Of a stretch of DNA of 64,000 nt, positions 45,183 through 54,690 are shown piece after piece. This stretch comes from Pseudomonas viridiflava. GTDB taxonomy: Bacteria; Pseudomonadota; Gammaproteobacteria; Pseudomonadales; Pseudomonadaceae. Made by a program: the position numbers and the translations under genes. Location of the stretch: contig NZ_UPSE01000363.1 of assembly GCF_900573885.1 (NCBI RefSeq), positions 1 through 64,000 of the forward strand. The letters are read 5' to 3'. Positions within the stretch are counted from its first letter, which is position 1. Each line of letters begins with the position of its first letter. The notes below the pieces were generated by a model. That model did not search any database and had not been told where the DNA came from. It was given only the letters and a program-made list of their open reading frames with translations.

Positions 45183-46001
45183 TTACCTGGACGCCATCCA
45201 GATAAACAACCCCGCCTGAAACACACAAAACGCCACCAGACACGCAATGGTGAAGCGCTGCGTCCCGTCTTCACGCCGCAGGCTGTCGATGCGTTGTTGC
45301 AGTTTCACCAACTTCACGTCCTGTTCCCGCAGGTTGTGGTCGGCGTGTTCGAGCATGGCGGCGGCGTCCATCAGCTCGATGCTTTGCACTTTTTCCTTGT
45401 TCCAGTCGCCACGCAGCGAACTTACCCTGGGTGCGGAGTAGGTGGCTTTGGCTTGCTGGGCGTCGGCGTAGTCGAGGTCAAAGCCCTGCGCCTTGAGGAA
45501 ATGATCGCGACGCAAGCGGGCATCTTCGCTGAGCACGTCTTTTATCCCCAGCACACCGCCTTCGACCGTGTAATGCGCACAACGCTGTTGGGCCCAGGCG
45601 ATGCCTTGCGCCAGCAGAAAGCGGCCAAGGCCCCGGTTGATGGGCTCCAGGTGCATGCCTTTGTCAGGACCGAAGCGCACTTCTTTGCGGCGGTGGTCGA
45701 TCCACACTTCCAGCACGTTATCGCCCTTGCGGGTCATGATGCCGGGCAGGTTGATGGTCAGGCGCAGAAAGCTTTGATCAGGGCTATGGCGGGCCAGACG
45801 TCCCAGCTGCACAAAACGCAGCGGCCGGCTGCCGGTGGAGCGGTCGGCGGGCAAGGGGGCCAGACGCAGCAAGCGCAGTTGCTCGTCGGGCAGGGCGCTC
45901 CACGGGTGCGGCAGCGACTCGTCGACTTCGCTGACAGCGGTCTCATCCGAGACAGTGTCATCGGCAAGCGGCGCGGGTTGTTCGGTGTCGGTGTCTGCCA
46001 T
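45183..46001 (-). CDS. Membrane-anchored protein with GNAT-like core, function unknown
   Basis: A 272-residue protein: an acidic N-terminus, a soluble domain whose RFLLAQGIAWAQQRCAHYTVEGGVLGIKD and KAQGFDLDY pieces look like an acetyltransferase (GNAT) fold, a coiled-coil stretch (about 205-245) and a C-terminal membrane helix (FTIACLVAFCVFQAGLFIWM). Family not recognised. It abuts the tandem array on one side. GNAT resemblance is only by eye. Confidence 0.65.
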   Translation of the reverse strand: MADTDTEQPAPLADDTVSDETAVSEVDESLPHPWSALPDEQLRLLRLAPLPADRSTGSRPLRFVQLGRLARHSPDQSFLRLTINLPGIMTRKGDNVLEVWIDHRRKEVRFGPDKGMHLEPINRGLGRFLLAQGIAWAQQRCAHYTVEGGVLGIKDVLSEDARLRRDHFLKAQGFDLDYADAQQAKATYSAPRVSSLRGDWNKEKVQSIELMDAAAMLEHADHNLREQDVKLVKLQQRIDSLRREDGTQRFTIACLVAFCVFQAGLFIWMASR

Positions 46002-46100
46002 GCGCGTGGTCCAAAAAGCCGGGGTTGCGGTACGCAGGAGCGTACTCGTCTCGGTTTCTATCGGCTATGGCGTGCACGGCTTGAGGCTGGCGCAGTGCTA

Positions 46101-47057
46101 TTAGTGCACGGCGAGAACGAAGTCCACCAAACGGCTGGTCAACTCACGGGCCAGTGGCAGGTTCGCATCGTTGTATGACGCCAGTTGCGCTTTGGGCTCG
46201 TTGGCGACAATCCGCAGCACATGGTTCATGCCTTGAATCACCACCAATTGCGCATCCGGCTTGGCGGCTTTCAGTGCGTTGGCGTCTTTCACTTCGACCT
46301 GCATGTCATGGCTGCCCTGCACGATCAGCGCCGGCATTTTCAGGCGGGCGAAGGCCGCGGCCGGGTCTTGCCGAAACAGTGAAATCAGATAGGGCTGCAC
46401 GCTGGGGCGAAACAGCACCTGCAAGGCGTCCGGCACATGGGGCACCTGTTCGCCGGCTTTCAGTTGGTCGATGGTCCACAGGCTTTGCGGCAGAAGGGCG
46501 GCGGGCTGGCGTTCGCGCAGTTGTTCCTTTATGACCTGATCGATGGGGCGGCCGGTGCCGGCAATCGACACCACGGCATCCGCGCCGGCTTCAGGCGCAG
46601 CGAGGGTGGCGATCAGCGCGCCTTCGCTGTGGCCGATCAGCGTCAGGGTGGAAAAACGCGGGTCCTGGCGCAACGTGCTGCTCCAGGCGACGGCGTCCTG
46701 CACGTATTTTTCCACGCTCAGGTCGCGCTCGTCCGGTGTGGCGGGGCGGCTGGCGGCAATGCCGCGTTTGTCGTAGCGCACGCTGGCAATGCCGTTTTGC
46801 GCGAGGTGTTGCGCCAGCTTTTTAAGGCTGTCGTTATTGCCGCCTTCGGGGTTGTTGCCATTGCGGTCGGTAGGGCCGGAACCGGCAATCAGCAGCACCA
46901 CGGGCACTGGCGCCTCGGTTTTGGGCAGCAGCAAGGTGCCGTGCAATTCACCTTCGGCGGTGGCCAGGCTCAGCGGCCGCTGCAGCACGGTGAACGATTG
47001 CGCCTGGCTCACGGCAGGCAACAGCAGGAACAGCAGCAGGGCAAACGCGCGCGGCAT
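46101..47057 (-). CDS. Secreted alpha/beta hydrolase
   Basis: A 318-residue periplasmic hydrolase with signal peptide MPRAFALLLFLLLPAVSQA. The nucleophile elbow is GHSEG (about residue 135), the oxyanion region AGSGPTDRNGNN and the acid/His are in QGSHDMQVE and QGMNHVLR. GHSEG-type esterases hydrolyse small acyl or peptidyl esters. The ATG at 47057 starts the signal peptide; no good ribosome site is seen. It is divergent from aroC. Confidence 0.85.
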   Translation of the reverse strand: MPRAFALLLFLLLPAVSQAQSFTVLQRPLSLATAEGELHGTLLLPKTEAPVPVVLLIAGSGPTDRNGNNPEGGNNDSLKKLAQHLAQNGIASVRYDKRGIAASRPATPDERDLSVEKYVQDAVAWSSTLRQDPRFSTLTLIGHSEGALIATLAAPEAGADAVVSIAGTGRPIDQVIKEQLRERQPAALLPQSLWTIDQLKAGEQVPHVPDALQVLFRPSVQPYLISLFRQDPAAAFARLKMPALIVQGSHDMQVEVKDANALKAAKPDAQLVVIQGMNHVLRIVANEPKAQLASYNDANLPLARELTSRLVDFVLAVH

Positions 47058-47187
47058 ATAAGGGCTACATAAGAGGAGGTAGCCGTTTGGACGCAGCAGA
47101 TGGAATAAGGTTCGAGGATGAACTGGCCCCGTGGCGCGGGTATACTCCTCGGCGCTTATTTTGGCTGATTTCGCGGAGCGCCCCTGC

Positions 47188-48279
47188 ATGTCCGGCAACA
47201 CCTACGGCAAGCTGTTCACTGTCACCACCGCTGGCGAAAGCCATGGCCCGGCCCTGGTGGCCATCGTTGACGGCTGCCCACCCGGCCTGGCGCTTAGCGA
47301 AGCAGACCTGCAGATTGACCTCGACCGCCGCAAGCCCGGCACCAGCCGCCACACCACGCAGCGCCAGGAAGCCGACGAAGTTGAAATCGTCTCCGGCGTG
47401 TTCGAAGGCAAAACCACCGGCACGCCGATTGGTCTGTTGATCCGCAACACCGACCAGAAGTCCAAAGACTACTCGGCGATCAAAGACCTGTTCCGCCCGG
47501 CCCACGCCGACTACACCTACCACCACAAATACGGCGTACGCGACTACCGTGGCGGCGGCCGCAGCTCGGCGCGCGAAACCGCCATGCGCGTGGCGGCCGG
47601 TGCGATTGCCAAGAAAGTGCTGGCCGGTTTCGGCATTCAGGTGCGTGGCTACATGAGCCAGCTCGGGCCCATCGAAATTCCCTTCAAAACCTGGGACAGC
47701 GTCGAAGACAACGCTTTCTTCTGCCCCGACCCGAGCAAAGTGCCGGAACTGGAAGCCTATATGGACCAGCTGCGCCGTGATCAGGATTCGGTCGGCGCGA
47801 AAATCACCGTGGTCGCCGATGGCGTGATGCCTGGCCTGGGCGAGCCGATTTTCGACCGCCTGGACGCAGACCTGGCCCACGCGCTGATGAGCATCAACGC
47901 GGTGAAGGGCGTGGAAATCGGCGCCGGTTTCGCCTGTGTGGCCCAGCGCGGCACCGAGCACCGCGACGAGCTGACACCGGAAGGTTTCCTCAGCAATAAC
48001 GCCGGCGGCATTCTTGGCGGTATTTCCTCCGGCCAGCCGATCGTCGCGCACCTGGCGTTGAAACCCACCTCCAGCATCACCACGCCGGGCCGTTCGGTGG
48101 ACGTTGCCGGTCAGCCGCAAGACGTCATCACCAAGGGCCGTCACGACCCGTGCGTGGGCATTCGTGCCACGCCGATTGCCGAAGCGATGATGGCCATCGT
48201 GCTGCTCGACCACCTGCTGCGTAACCGTGGGCAGAACGCCGACGTGCAGGTCAGCACCCCGGTGCTGGGCCAGCTGTGA
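47188..48279 (+). CDS. aroC: Chorismate synthase
   Basis: Final enzyme of the shikimate pathway, converting EPSP to chorismate with reduced FMN. The 363-residue protein begins [21 protein letters not shown] and shows the signatures [18 protein letters not shown] and SVGAKITVV. The ATG at 47188 is the family start, with GGAG nine bases upstream, although the frame opens earlier. It is followed 60 bases later by an MFS gene. Confidence 0.97.
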   Translation: MSGNTYGKLFTVTTAGESHGPALVAIVDGCPPGLALSEADLQIDLDRRKPGTSRHTTQRQEADEVEIVSGVFEGKTTGTPIGLLIRNTDQKSKDYSAIKDLFRPAHADYTYHHKYGVRDYRGGGRSSARETAMRVAAGAIAKKVLAGFGIQVRGYMSQLGPIEIPFKTWDSVEDNAFFCPDPSKVPELEAYMDQLRRDQDSVGAKITVVADGVMPGLGEPIFDRLDADLAHALMSINAVKGVEIGAGFACVAQRGTEHRDELTPEGFLSNNAGGILGGISSGQPIVAHLALKPTSSITTPGRSVDVAGQPQDVITKGRHDPCVGIRATPIAEAMMAIVLLDHLLRNRGQNADVQVSTPVLGQL

Positions 48280-48296
48280 TTTTGCCTGCTGCCCTG

Positions 48297-48313
48297 GCGC
48301 CCGTAACGGGCGC
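48297..48313 (+). terminator. Short hairpin after aroC
   Basis: GCGCCCG-TAA-CGGGCGC forms a 7-bp stem 17 bases after aroC, but no T-run follows. It may be a weak attenuator or pause site rather than a terminator. Confidence 0.35.
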
Positions 48314-48339
48314 ACTGGGCGTGGCAGGTTAGGGCGGTC

Positions 48340-49536
48340 ATGGCCAGCCCGCTGCCGTACTGGCGGTTATCTAGTTTCTACTTCTTTTACTTCGCCCTGC
48401 TTGGCGCAACGGCGCCGTTTCTGGCGCTGTACTTTCATCACCTTGGGTTCTCCCCGGCGCGCATTGGCGAGCTGGTGGCCATTCCCATGCTGATGCGCTG
48501 TGTGGCGCCAAATTTGTGGGGCTGGATCGGCGACCGAACCGGCAGACGCCTGGTCATCGTGCGTTTTGGCGCGGCCTCGACCTTGCTGTGTTTCAGCCTG
48601 ATATTCATCAGCAAAAGCTACGCCTGGCTGGCGCTGATCATGGCCCTGCACGCGTTCTTCTGGCATGCCGTGCTGCCGCAGTTCGAGGTCATCACCCTGG
48701 CGCATCTGCGTGAGCAGGCAGCGCGCTATAGCCAGATTCGGCTGTGGGGCAGCATCGGTTTTATTGTCTGCGTGGCGGCGCTGGGCCAGCTGTTCGAATG
48801 GCTGAGCCTGGATATCTACCCCTGGGCGCTGATCGCCATCATGGCCGGCATTGTTATCAGCAGTTACTGGGTGCCGAACGCGCAACCCTATGCGCGCGAC
48901 AATCAGCTCAAGCTCGGCGGTTTCCTCGCCCAGTTGCGCCAGCCGGGCGTGCTCGCGTTTTACCTGTGCATCGGCCTGATGCAACTCAGCCACGGGCCGT
49001 ATTACACCTTTCTCACCTTGCACCTCGAAGCCCTGGGTTATGCCCGTGGGTTTATCGGTCAGCTGTGGGCGCTGGGCGTGGTCGCTGAAGTGCTGGTGTT
49101 TCTGGTGATGGTGCGGATTCTTCAGCGCTTCACCTTGCGTCAGGTGTTGGCGGCCAGCTTTGTCTTGGCGGCTTTGCGCTGGCTGCTGCTGGGCAATTTC
49201 GCCGAGCACTTGCCCGTGCTGGTGCTGGCCCAGGTGATGCACGCCGCCACCTTTGGCAGCTTTCACGCCGCTGCCATTCATTTTGTGCAACGTAGTTTCG
49301 GGCCCAACCAGCAAGGGCAGGGCCAGGCGTTGTATGCCGCGCTCGCCGGTATCGGTGGGGCGCTTGGCGCGCTGTACTCGGGTTATAGCTGGAACACCCT
49401 GGGGCCCGCCTGGACCTTCGCCATCGCCAGTGTTGCGGCCACGGCGGCGGCCGTTATCATTGCGCTGCGTCTGCCAAGCGACAACGCCCGCGACGGCGCA
49501 CAGCCACCCACCGCATTGGAAGAGGAGCGGGCATGA
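48340..49536 (+). CDS. MFS transporter (HcaT/LacY-like)
   Basis: A 398-residue permease with about 12 helices, opening with LSSFYFFYFALLGATAPFLALYFHHLGFSPARIGELVAIPMLMRCVAPNLWGWIGDRTGRR, which resembles the HcaT (3-phenylpropionate) and nucleoside-permease group. Its stop overlaps mtnB (ATGA), so it is translationally coupled to methionine salvage. It might import methylthioadenosine-related nucleosides; that is inferred from context only. Confidence 0.87.
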   Translation: MASPLPYWRLSSFYFFYFALLGATAPFLALYFHHLGFSPARIGELVAIPMLMRCVAPNLWGWIGDRTGRRLVIVRFGAASTLLCFSLIFISKSYAWLALIMALHAFFWHAVLPQFEVITLAHLREQAARYSQIRLWGSIGFIVCVAALGQLFEWLSLDIYPWALIAIMAGIVISSYWVPNAQPYARDNQLKLGGFLAQLRQPGVLAFYLCIGLMQLSHGPYYTFLTLHLEALGYARGFIGQLWALGVVAEVLVFLVMVRILQRFTLRQVLAASFVLAALRWLLLGNFAEHLPVLVLAQVMHAATFGSFHAAAIHFVQRSFGPNQQGQGQALYAALAGIGGALGALYSGYSWNTLGPAWTFAIASVAATAAAVIIALRLPSDNARDGAQPPTALEEERA

Positions 49537-50168
49537 GCCGGCAACAATTGGCCGACGAGATTATCGCGGCAGGACGTTTTCTTTATGGTCGCGGCTGGTC
49601 GCCGGCCACCAGCAGCAATTACTCGGCGCGGCTTTCGGCAACCGAGGCGCTGCTGACCGTTTCCGGCAAGCACAAGGGCCAGCTTGGGCCGGACGACGTG
49701 CTGGCCACCGACCTGCACGGCAACTCCCTCGAGCCCGGTAAGAAGCCCTCGGCCGAAACCCTGTTGCACACCCAGCTGTACCAATGGCGAGCCGATATCG
49801 GCGCGGTGCTGCACACCCATTCGGTCAACGCCACGGTGCTGTCGCGCGCCACGGACGCCAGCGAGCTGGTGTTTGAAGACTACGAGCTGCAAAAAGCCTT
49901 CAGTGGCATTGCCACACATGAGTCGCGGGTGCGCGTGCCGATTTTCGACAACGACCAGGACATCGCCCGCCTGGCCGCCAAGGTTCAGCCCTGGCTTGAG
50001 CAGCACCCCGACTGCGTGGGTTATCTGATTCGCGGGCACGGTCTGTACACCTGGGGCGCGCGCATGAGCGACGCCCTGCGCCAGATCGAAGCCTTTGAGT
50101 TCCTGTTCGAGTGCGAGCTGAAAATGCGCGCGCTCGGCTTAACCTCTACAGAGAGAACCGCACCATGA
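49533..50168 (+). CDS. mtnB: Methylthioribulose-1-phosphate dehydratase
   Basis: A class II aldolase-fold, zinc-dependent enzyme of methionine salvage. The 211-residue protein starts MSRQQLADEIIAAGRFLYGRGW and carries the zinc ligands in HTHSVNATVLS and the later His in IRGHGLYTWG. It overlaps the MFS gene before it and mtnD after it by four bases each (ATGA twice), so all three are co-translated. Confidence 0.93.
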   Translation: MSRQQLADEIIAAGRFLYGRGWSPATSSNYSARLSATEALLTVSGKHKGQLGPDDVLATDLHGNSLEPGKKPSAETLLHTQLYQWRADIGAVLHTHSVNATVLSRATDASELVFEDYELQKAFSGIATHESRVRVPIFDNDQDIARLAAKVQPWLEQHPDCVGYLIRGHGLYTWGARMSDALRQIEAFEFLFECELKMRALGLTSTERTAP

Positions 50169-50710
50169 GCAGCCTCAGTGTGTTTTCCGTCGCCACGCCG
50201 GACATCCCCAACAAAGTGCTCAACCACCTTGAAGACATCGCCAGCACATTGGCGGCGGTGGGCGTGCGTTTCGAGCGCTGGCAAGCGGTGGCGCCGATCA
50301 AACCGGGGGCCAGTCAGGACGAAGTGATCGCCGCCTACAAGCCGCAGATCGACGCGCTGATGAACGAGCGCGGCTACGTGACCGTGGACGTCATCAGCCT
50401 CAACGCCGACCACCCGCAGAAAGCCGAGCTGCGCGCCAAGTTTCTCGACGAGCACCAGCACGCCGAAGACGAAGTGCGCTTTTTCGTGGCCGGACGCGGG
50501 TTGTTCACCCTGCATATCGACGACTACGTGTACGCCGTACTGTGCGAAAAGAACGACCTTATTTCCGTGCCGGCAGGCACGCGGCACTGGTTCGATATGG
50601 GCGAGCACCCGCACTTCATCGCCATTCGCCTGTTCAACAACCCTGAAGGGTGGGTGGCGAAGTTTACTGGCGAAGACATCGCCAGCCGGTTTCCGCGGTT
50701 GGAAGACTGA
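50165..50710 (+). CDS. mtnD: Acireductone dioxygenase
   Basis: A cupin of 181 residues that oxidises the acireductone of methionine salvage to 2-keto-4-methylthiobutyrate. The metal motif is HQHAEDEVRFFVAG (His-x-His-x4-Glu pattern), with the last His in VPAGTRHWFDMGE. The ATG at 50165 overlaps mtnB; the in-frame ATG at 50111 lies inside mtnB and lacks a site. Which metal (Fe or Ni) is bound decides the product. Confidence 0.94.
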   Translation: MSSLSVFSVATPDIPNKVLNHLEDIASTLAAVGVRFERWQAVAPIKPGASQDEVIAAYKPQIDALMNERGYVTVDVISLNADHPQKAELRAKFLDEHQHAEDEVRFFVAGRGLFTLHIDDYVYAVLCEKNDLISVPAGTRHWFDMGEHPHFIAIRLFNNPEGWVAKFTGEDIASRFPRLED

Positions 50711-50740
50711 AGCAGTCCGCTGATAGCGGACACACCCACC

Positions 50741-50847
50741 GTCATTCCCGCGAAGGCGGCGGTCCGACGATTCGGAATCCAGAATATATGTCTAAGCGAA
50801 AATTCTGGATTCTGAATCGTCGGACCGCCGCGTGCGCGAGGATGACG
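50741..50847. repeat. Long inverted repeat inside the mtn operon
   Basis: Between mtnD and mtnC, GGCGGTCCGACGATTCGGAA and ATTCTGGATTCTGAATCGTC make arms of nearly 30 bases that pair around a short loop. A GTCATTCCCGCGAAG start and GGATGACGG end mark a dispersed palindromic repeat. A partial copy is at 20444-20476. Confidence 0.85.
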
Positions 50848-50891
50848 GGCGTTTTGTCGTAGATGCTTGATCGATTCAGAAAGGAGATCCC

Positions 50892-51575
50892 ATGCCCATC
50901 AAAGCCATCCTCACCGACATCGAAGGCACCACCAGCGCGGTGAGTTTTGTCTTTGATGTGCTGTTCCCCTTCGCCGCCGAGCACCTGCCCGACTTCGTGC
51001 TGCTCAACGCCCAGCAACCGCACGTGGCCGAGCAGCTCAACGCCGTGCGCGAGCAAAGCGGTGAGCCGCAGGCCGACGTGGCCCGAGTGGTCGACATTCT
51101 CTTGCAGTGGATTGCCGAAGACCGCAAGGCCACGCCGCTCAAGGCGCTGCAAGGCATGGTCTGGGCCGAAGGCTACAAGGCCGGTCTGCTCAAAGGCCAT
51201 GTGTACCCCGATGCGGTTGAAGCTTTGAAGCGCTGGAAGGAGGAGGGCTACGCGCTGTACGTGTATTCATCCGGCTCGATTCAAGCGCAGCAACTGATTT
51301 TCGGCTGTTCGGTGGCCGGCGATCTGTCGTCGCTGTTTTCCGGCTACTTCGACACCACCTCAGGGCCCAAGCGCGAAGCGCAGTCGTACCGCACCATCGT
51401 TGCCAGCATCGGTGTGCCGGCCGATGAGGTGCTGTTCTTGTCTGACATTGTTGAAGAGCTGGACGCGGCGCAGGCGGCCGGCCTGCAAACCTGCGGCCTG
51501 GCCCGTGAAGGCGGCGAATTGCGGGGGCATCAGACCCTGGCCAGCTTTGCGCTGATCGACCTCAACGCCTACTGA
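50892..51575 (+). CDS. mtnC: Enolase-phosphatase E1
   Basis: A HAD-superfamily enzyme of 227 residues that enolises and dephosphorylates 2,3-diketo-5-methylthiopentyl-1-phosphate. The nucleophile Asp is in LTDIEGTTS, the Ser/Thr motif in [15 protein letters not shown] and the C-terminal acids in [21 protein letters not shown] precedes the ATG. It is the third mtn gene but is separated from mtnD by 181 bases that contain the large inverted repeat. Confidence 0.95.
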   Translation: MPIKAILTDIEGTTSAVSFVFDVLFPFAAEHLPDFVLLNAQQPHVAEQLNAVREQSGEPQADVARVVDILLQWIAEDRKATPLKALQGMVWAEGYKAGLLKGHVYPDAVEALKRWKEEGYALYVYSSGSIQAQQLIFGCSVAGDLSSLFSGYFDTTSGPKREAQSYRTIVASIGVPADEVLFLSDIVEELDAAQAAGLQTCGLAREGGELRGHQTLASFALIDLNAY

Positions 51576-51654
51576 CCGGCAGCGGGGCGACAAAGGCGGA
51601 ACCTCGTCACGGCGACGTGCTCTTTAGAGAACACCTGTCGCGACGAGAAAGGCC

Positions 51655-51876
51655 ATGTTTCTGGACTTCGACTACTACGCCTACCGCTACTGGTTCTTCG
51701 CCGCCCTCGCAGTGCTGGTCGCGCTGCACCTGTGGGCCGGCTACAACGTGGTGAAAAGCCCGTTGGCCCGGCAGTTGAAGGTGCTGTGGATCAGCCTGCT
51801 GGTGCTGTTTCCGCTGCTCGGGTTTTTCAACTGGTACGTGATGGGCCCTCGCGCCGGGGTTGCGCGCCGGCCCTAG
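51655..51876 (+). CDS. Small PLDc_N-like two-helix membrane protein
   Basis: A 73-residue protein with two helices (about 13-33 and 43-62) and the end pattern WYVMGPR, like the PLDc_N module often found at the N-terminus of cardiolipin synthases. It lacks any phospholipase domain. AGAAAGG precedes the ATG. It has a paralogue 170 bases downstream (52044), separated by a palindromic repeat. Confidence 0.75.
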   Translation: MFLDFDYYAYRYWFFAALAVLVALHLWAGYNVVKSPLARQLKVLWISLLVLFPLLGFFNWYVMGPRAGVARRP

Positions 51877-51879
51877 CCT

Positions 51880-51948
51880 GTTGGGCTTCGCTGCGCTCAA
51901 CCCAACCTACGATCACCGTAGGTTGGGTTGAGCAACGCGAAGCCCAAC
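51880..51948. repeat. GTTGGGCTTCG imperfect palindrome, second copy
   Basis: The same arms as at 33538-33609: GTTGGGCTTCGCTGCGCTCA and, inverted, GCGAAGCCCAAC, with the central CCCAACCTACG motif. It lies 3 bases after the small membrane gene. Confidence 0.85.
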
Positions 51949-52043
51949 ATTCCCAACGCGCGCAATCACATTGATGGCACAAATCCTGAACCTAACCCGC
52001 GACCGACTATCCTAGAAGTGCTATCCCACTAAGGAGTACCACC

Positions 52044-52235
52044 ATGGGTTCTGGGTTTAATGGCCTGATCGGCCTGATCATTCTGGCGCTGGATATCTGG
52101 GCGATTATCAACGTGCTGAAAAGCGGCGCCGAGACGGGCATGAAAGTGCTGTGGGTGTTGTTGATTGTGCTGCTGCCGGTGCTGGGCCTGATTATCTGGG
52201 CAATTGCAGGGCCGCGGGGCAACGTGCGCATCTGA
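52044..52235 (+). CDS. Small PLDc_N-like membrane protein, paralogue
   Basis: A 63-residue protein with two helices (about 8-24 and 34-55) and the same GPRG ending (IWAIAGPRGNVRI). AAGGAG precedes the ATG. It shares LKVLW/MKVLW-type core with the protein at 51655, so the two look like a duplicated pair. No enzyme domain is attached. Confidence 0.72.
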   Translation: MGSGFNGLIGLIILALDIWAIINVLKSGAETGMKVLWVLLIVLLPVLGLIIWAIAGPRGNVRI

Positions 52236-52245
52236 CGCTTTACGG

Positions 52246-52719
52246 TTACAACAGCCAGGCACCCTCCAGTTGCAACAGCAGCTGTTTGCGCTCCAGGCCG
52301 CCGGCATAGCCGGTGAGGGTGCCGTTGCTGCCGATCACGCGGTGGCAGGGAATGACCACGGCAATCGGGTTGGCGCCATTGGCCGCGCCGACCGCACGCA
52401 CGGCTGACGGTCGCTCGATGCGCTGCGCCAGATCGGCATAACTGCAGGTGCGACCAAACGGGATCGCCTGCAACGCCTTCCATACGTCCTGCTGAAACGC
52501 CGTACCGAGCGGTGCCACGGGCAGCTCGAACTGCTGGCGCCTGCCGGCAAAATAGTCGTCCAGCTGCCGGCACACCTCATCCAGCTCCGCATCGGCGGCC
52601 TGCCAGTTTTCATTCAGGTGCCACGGCTGTGCGCCGTCCATATGCAGCAGGCGCAAGCCTTGCTCATCGCCGGCAATCAGCAGCGGACCGATAGGACTGT
52701 CGTGGTAGCGGTAATGCAT
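52246..52719 (-). CDS. ogt: Methylated-DNA--protein-cysteine methyltransferase
   Basis: Suicide repair of O6-methylguanine. The 157-residue protein has the active-site motif IPCHRVIG (acceptor Cys) and the helix-turn-helix region GRTCSYADLAQRIERPSAVRAVGAANG. The N-terminal Ada-type domain is absent, so it is the Ogt form. It lies 3 bases after alkA on the same strand, a two-gene alkylation-repair operon. Confidence 0.93.
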   Translation of the reverse strand: MHYRYHDSPIGPLLIAGDEQGLRLLHMDGAQPWHLNENWQAADAELDEVCRQLDDYFAGRRQQFELPVAPLGTAFQQDVWKALQAIPFGRTCSYADLAQRIERPSAVRAVGAANGANPIAVVIPCHRVIGSNGTLTGYAGGLERKQLLLQLEGAWLL

Positions 52720-52722
52720 CGG

Positions 52723-53613
52723 TCATTCCTCCGGTTCGGCGTAGCTTTGCCACAGGTACATGGCGGCGTAGGCGCGCCACGGTCGCCAGGCTTCGGCCTG
52801 GGCGGTGAGGGCGGGCGCGGTGATGCCGGCGTTGCCCCAGAGTTTGGCTTTGAGCAGGCCGAGGTCGCTGGCCGGAAAAGCATCGGTCACGCCAAACGCG
52901 CGCAGGGCTATGTACTGCGCGGTCCATGGGCCGATGCCGGGCAGGGCGCGCAGGCGTTCGATCAAGTCGTCCACGCCGTCATCGGCATGCAGCGCCAGGC
53001 TGCCGTCGCACACGGCGCGGGCGAAGCCTTGCAAGGTGGCGACCCGTTTGCCCGGCATGCCAATGCCGGCCAGGTCTGCTTCGGCGATGGCCTTGGGTGT
53101 CGGGAACAGGCGATTCGGGCCGTCTGCTGGCGCGTCTGCAAGCGCGTCGCCCAGGCGTTTCACCAGGCGGCCGACAATGGTCACCGCCGCCTTCACCGTC
53201 ACCTGCTGGCCAACGATGGCACGCACCGCCTGCTCGAACGGGTCGAACGCGGTGGGAATGCGCAGGCCGGGGTAGCGGGCAACCAGCGCTGCTAGTTGGG
53301 CGTCCTGGCTGAGGTGCTGGGCGATGAGCGTGGTGTCGGTGTCCAGATCGAACATGCGCTGCACCCGGGCGCTTAGCAGCGGCGTCAGGTGAGCGGCGCT
53401 GGGGCTGACGCTCAGCTCAAGGGCTTCGTGTTCAGGCACATGCCGCAGCGCGAACCAGCCAGTGGTTTCGGCCACCTGGAAGGTGCGCTGATACCCCTCG
53501 AGGCTCACGCGCTCCATGTCTGGCAGGCAACGCAGGGCGAAGTAGGCGTAAAACTGCTGCCAGTTCCACGGCGGCACATAAGGTAAAAGCAGAGGGGCGG
53601 TTGCTGTGTTCAT
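52723..53613 (-). CDS. alkA: 3-methyladenine DNA glycosylase II (AlkA)
   Basis: A 296-residue glycosylase with the AlkA N-terminal domain and the helix-hairpin-helix LPGIGPWTAQYIALRAFG followed by the catalytic Asp in DAFPASDLG. It removes N-alkylated purines. The preceding LRIPTAFDPFEQAVRAIVGQQVTVKAA block is typical. It is first in an operon with ogt, divergent from speE. Confidence 0.93.
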   Translation of the reverse strand: MNTATAPLLLPYVPPWNWQQFYAYFALRCLPDMERVSLEGYQRTFQVAETTGWFALRHVPEHEALELSVSPSAAHLTPLLSARVQRMFDLDTDTTLIAQHLSQDAQLAALVARYPGLRIPTAFDPFEQAVRAIVGQQVTVKAAVTIVGRLVKRLGDALADAPADGPNRLFPTPKAIAEADLAGIGMPGKRVATLQGFARAVCDGSLALHADDGVDDLIERLRALPGIGPWTAQYIALRAFGVTDAFPASDLGLLKAKLWGNAGITAPALTAQAEAWRPWRAYAAMYLWQSYAEPEE

Positions 53614-53809
53614 GGCCTTAACGATAGCGACTCGGCCGCGCGCCTGTCTCTCCCGTTCTTGCTGTTGAATTCGCGGCCGGGTTTGCCGTGAGAGAGGTTC
53701 GACCTGTCATGGCCGGCCACGTAGAATGCGCCGCTCGCCTGGAGCCGACGTGCTTCAGCCCCGATTTTTTTCCGCGCCTTTTCATGGCGCGGCGCAGAGG
53801 AGCAACGCC

Positions 53810-54670
53810 ATGAGCGATTATCAGGAAACCCTCTACGAAGGCTACGGCCAACGTTTTCGCATGGACAAACTGCTGCACGAAGTGCGCACCGAGCATCAGC
53901 ATCTGGTGATTTTCGAGAACCCGCGCATGGGCCGCGTCATGGCGCTGGACGGGGTGATTCAAACCACCGAAGCCGACGAATTCATCTACCACGAGATGCT
54001 CACCCACGTGCCGATTCTGGCCCACGGCGCCGCGCGCCGGGTGCTGATCATCGGCGGTGGCGACGGCGGCATGCTGCGCGAAGTGAGCAAACACCGCAGC
54101 GTCGAGCACATCACCATGGTCGAAATCGACGGCACGGTGGTGGACATGTGCAAAGCGTTTCTGCCGCGCCACTCCAACGGCGCCTACGACGACCCGCGCC
54201 TGAATCTGGTAATCGACGATGGCATGCGCTTCGTTGCCACCACCACGGAAAAATTCGACGTCATCATTTCCGATTCCACCGACCCCATCGGCCCGGGCGA
54301 AGTGCTGTTTTCGGAAAACTTCTACCAGGCCTGCCGCCGCTGCCTGAACGAGGGCGGCATTCTGGTGACCCAGAACGGCACGCCCTTTATGCAACTGGAC
54401 GGCGTGCAAAACACCGCCGGGCGCATGAACGGTTTGTTCGCCGACTGGCATTTCTACACGGCAGCGGTGCCCACCTATATTGGCGGCGCCATGACCTTCG
54501 CCTGGGGCGCAACGCAACCGGGCCTGCGCGATATTCCCGTCGCCACCCTGCGCCAGCGCTTCGCCGACAGCGCAATTGTGACCCGCTATTACAACCCCGA
54601 CGTGCATCTGGGCGCCTTTGCGTTGCCGCAATATGTGCTCGAAGCGATCGGCAAAGCCGATAACGCCTGA
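53810..54670 (+). CDS. speE: Spermidine synthase
   Basis: Transfers aminopropyl from decarboxylated SAM to putrescine, releasing methylthioadenosine. The 286-residue protein starts [16 protein letters not shown] and shows [11 protein letters not shown] (SAM fold) and the substrate Asp in [10 protein letters not shown]. The ATG at 53810 has GAGGAG upstream; the frame opens earlier. The nearby mtn genes recycle the methylthioadenosine it makes. Confidence 0.94.
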   Translation: MSDYQETLYEGYGQRFRMDKLLHEVRTEHQHLVIFENPRMGRVMALDGVIQTTEADEFIYHEMLTHVPILAHGAARRVLIIGGGDGGMLREVSKHRSVEHITMVEIDGTVVDMCKAFLPRHSNGAYDDPRLNLVIDDGMRFVATTTEKFDVIISDSTDPIGPGEVLFSENFYQACRRCLNEGGILVTQNGTPFMQLDGVQNTAGRMNGLFADWHFYTAAVPTYIGGAMTFAWGATQPGLRDIPVATLRQRFADSAIVTRYYNPDVHLGAFALPQYVLEAIGKADNA

Positions 54671-54690
54671 TCTCCCCCCACCGCACGACC

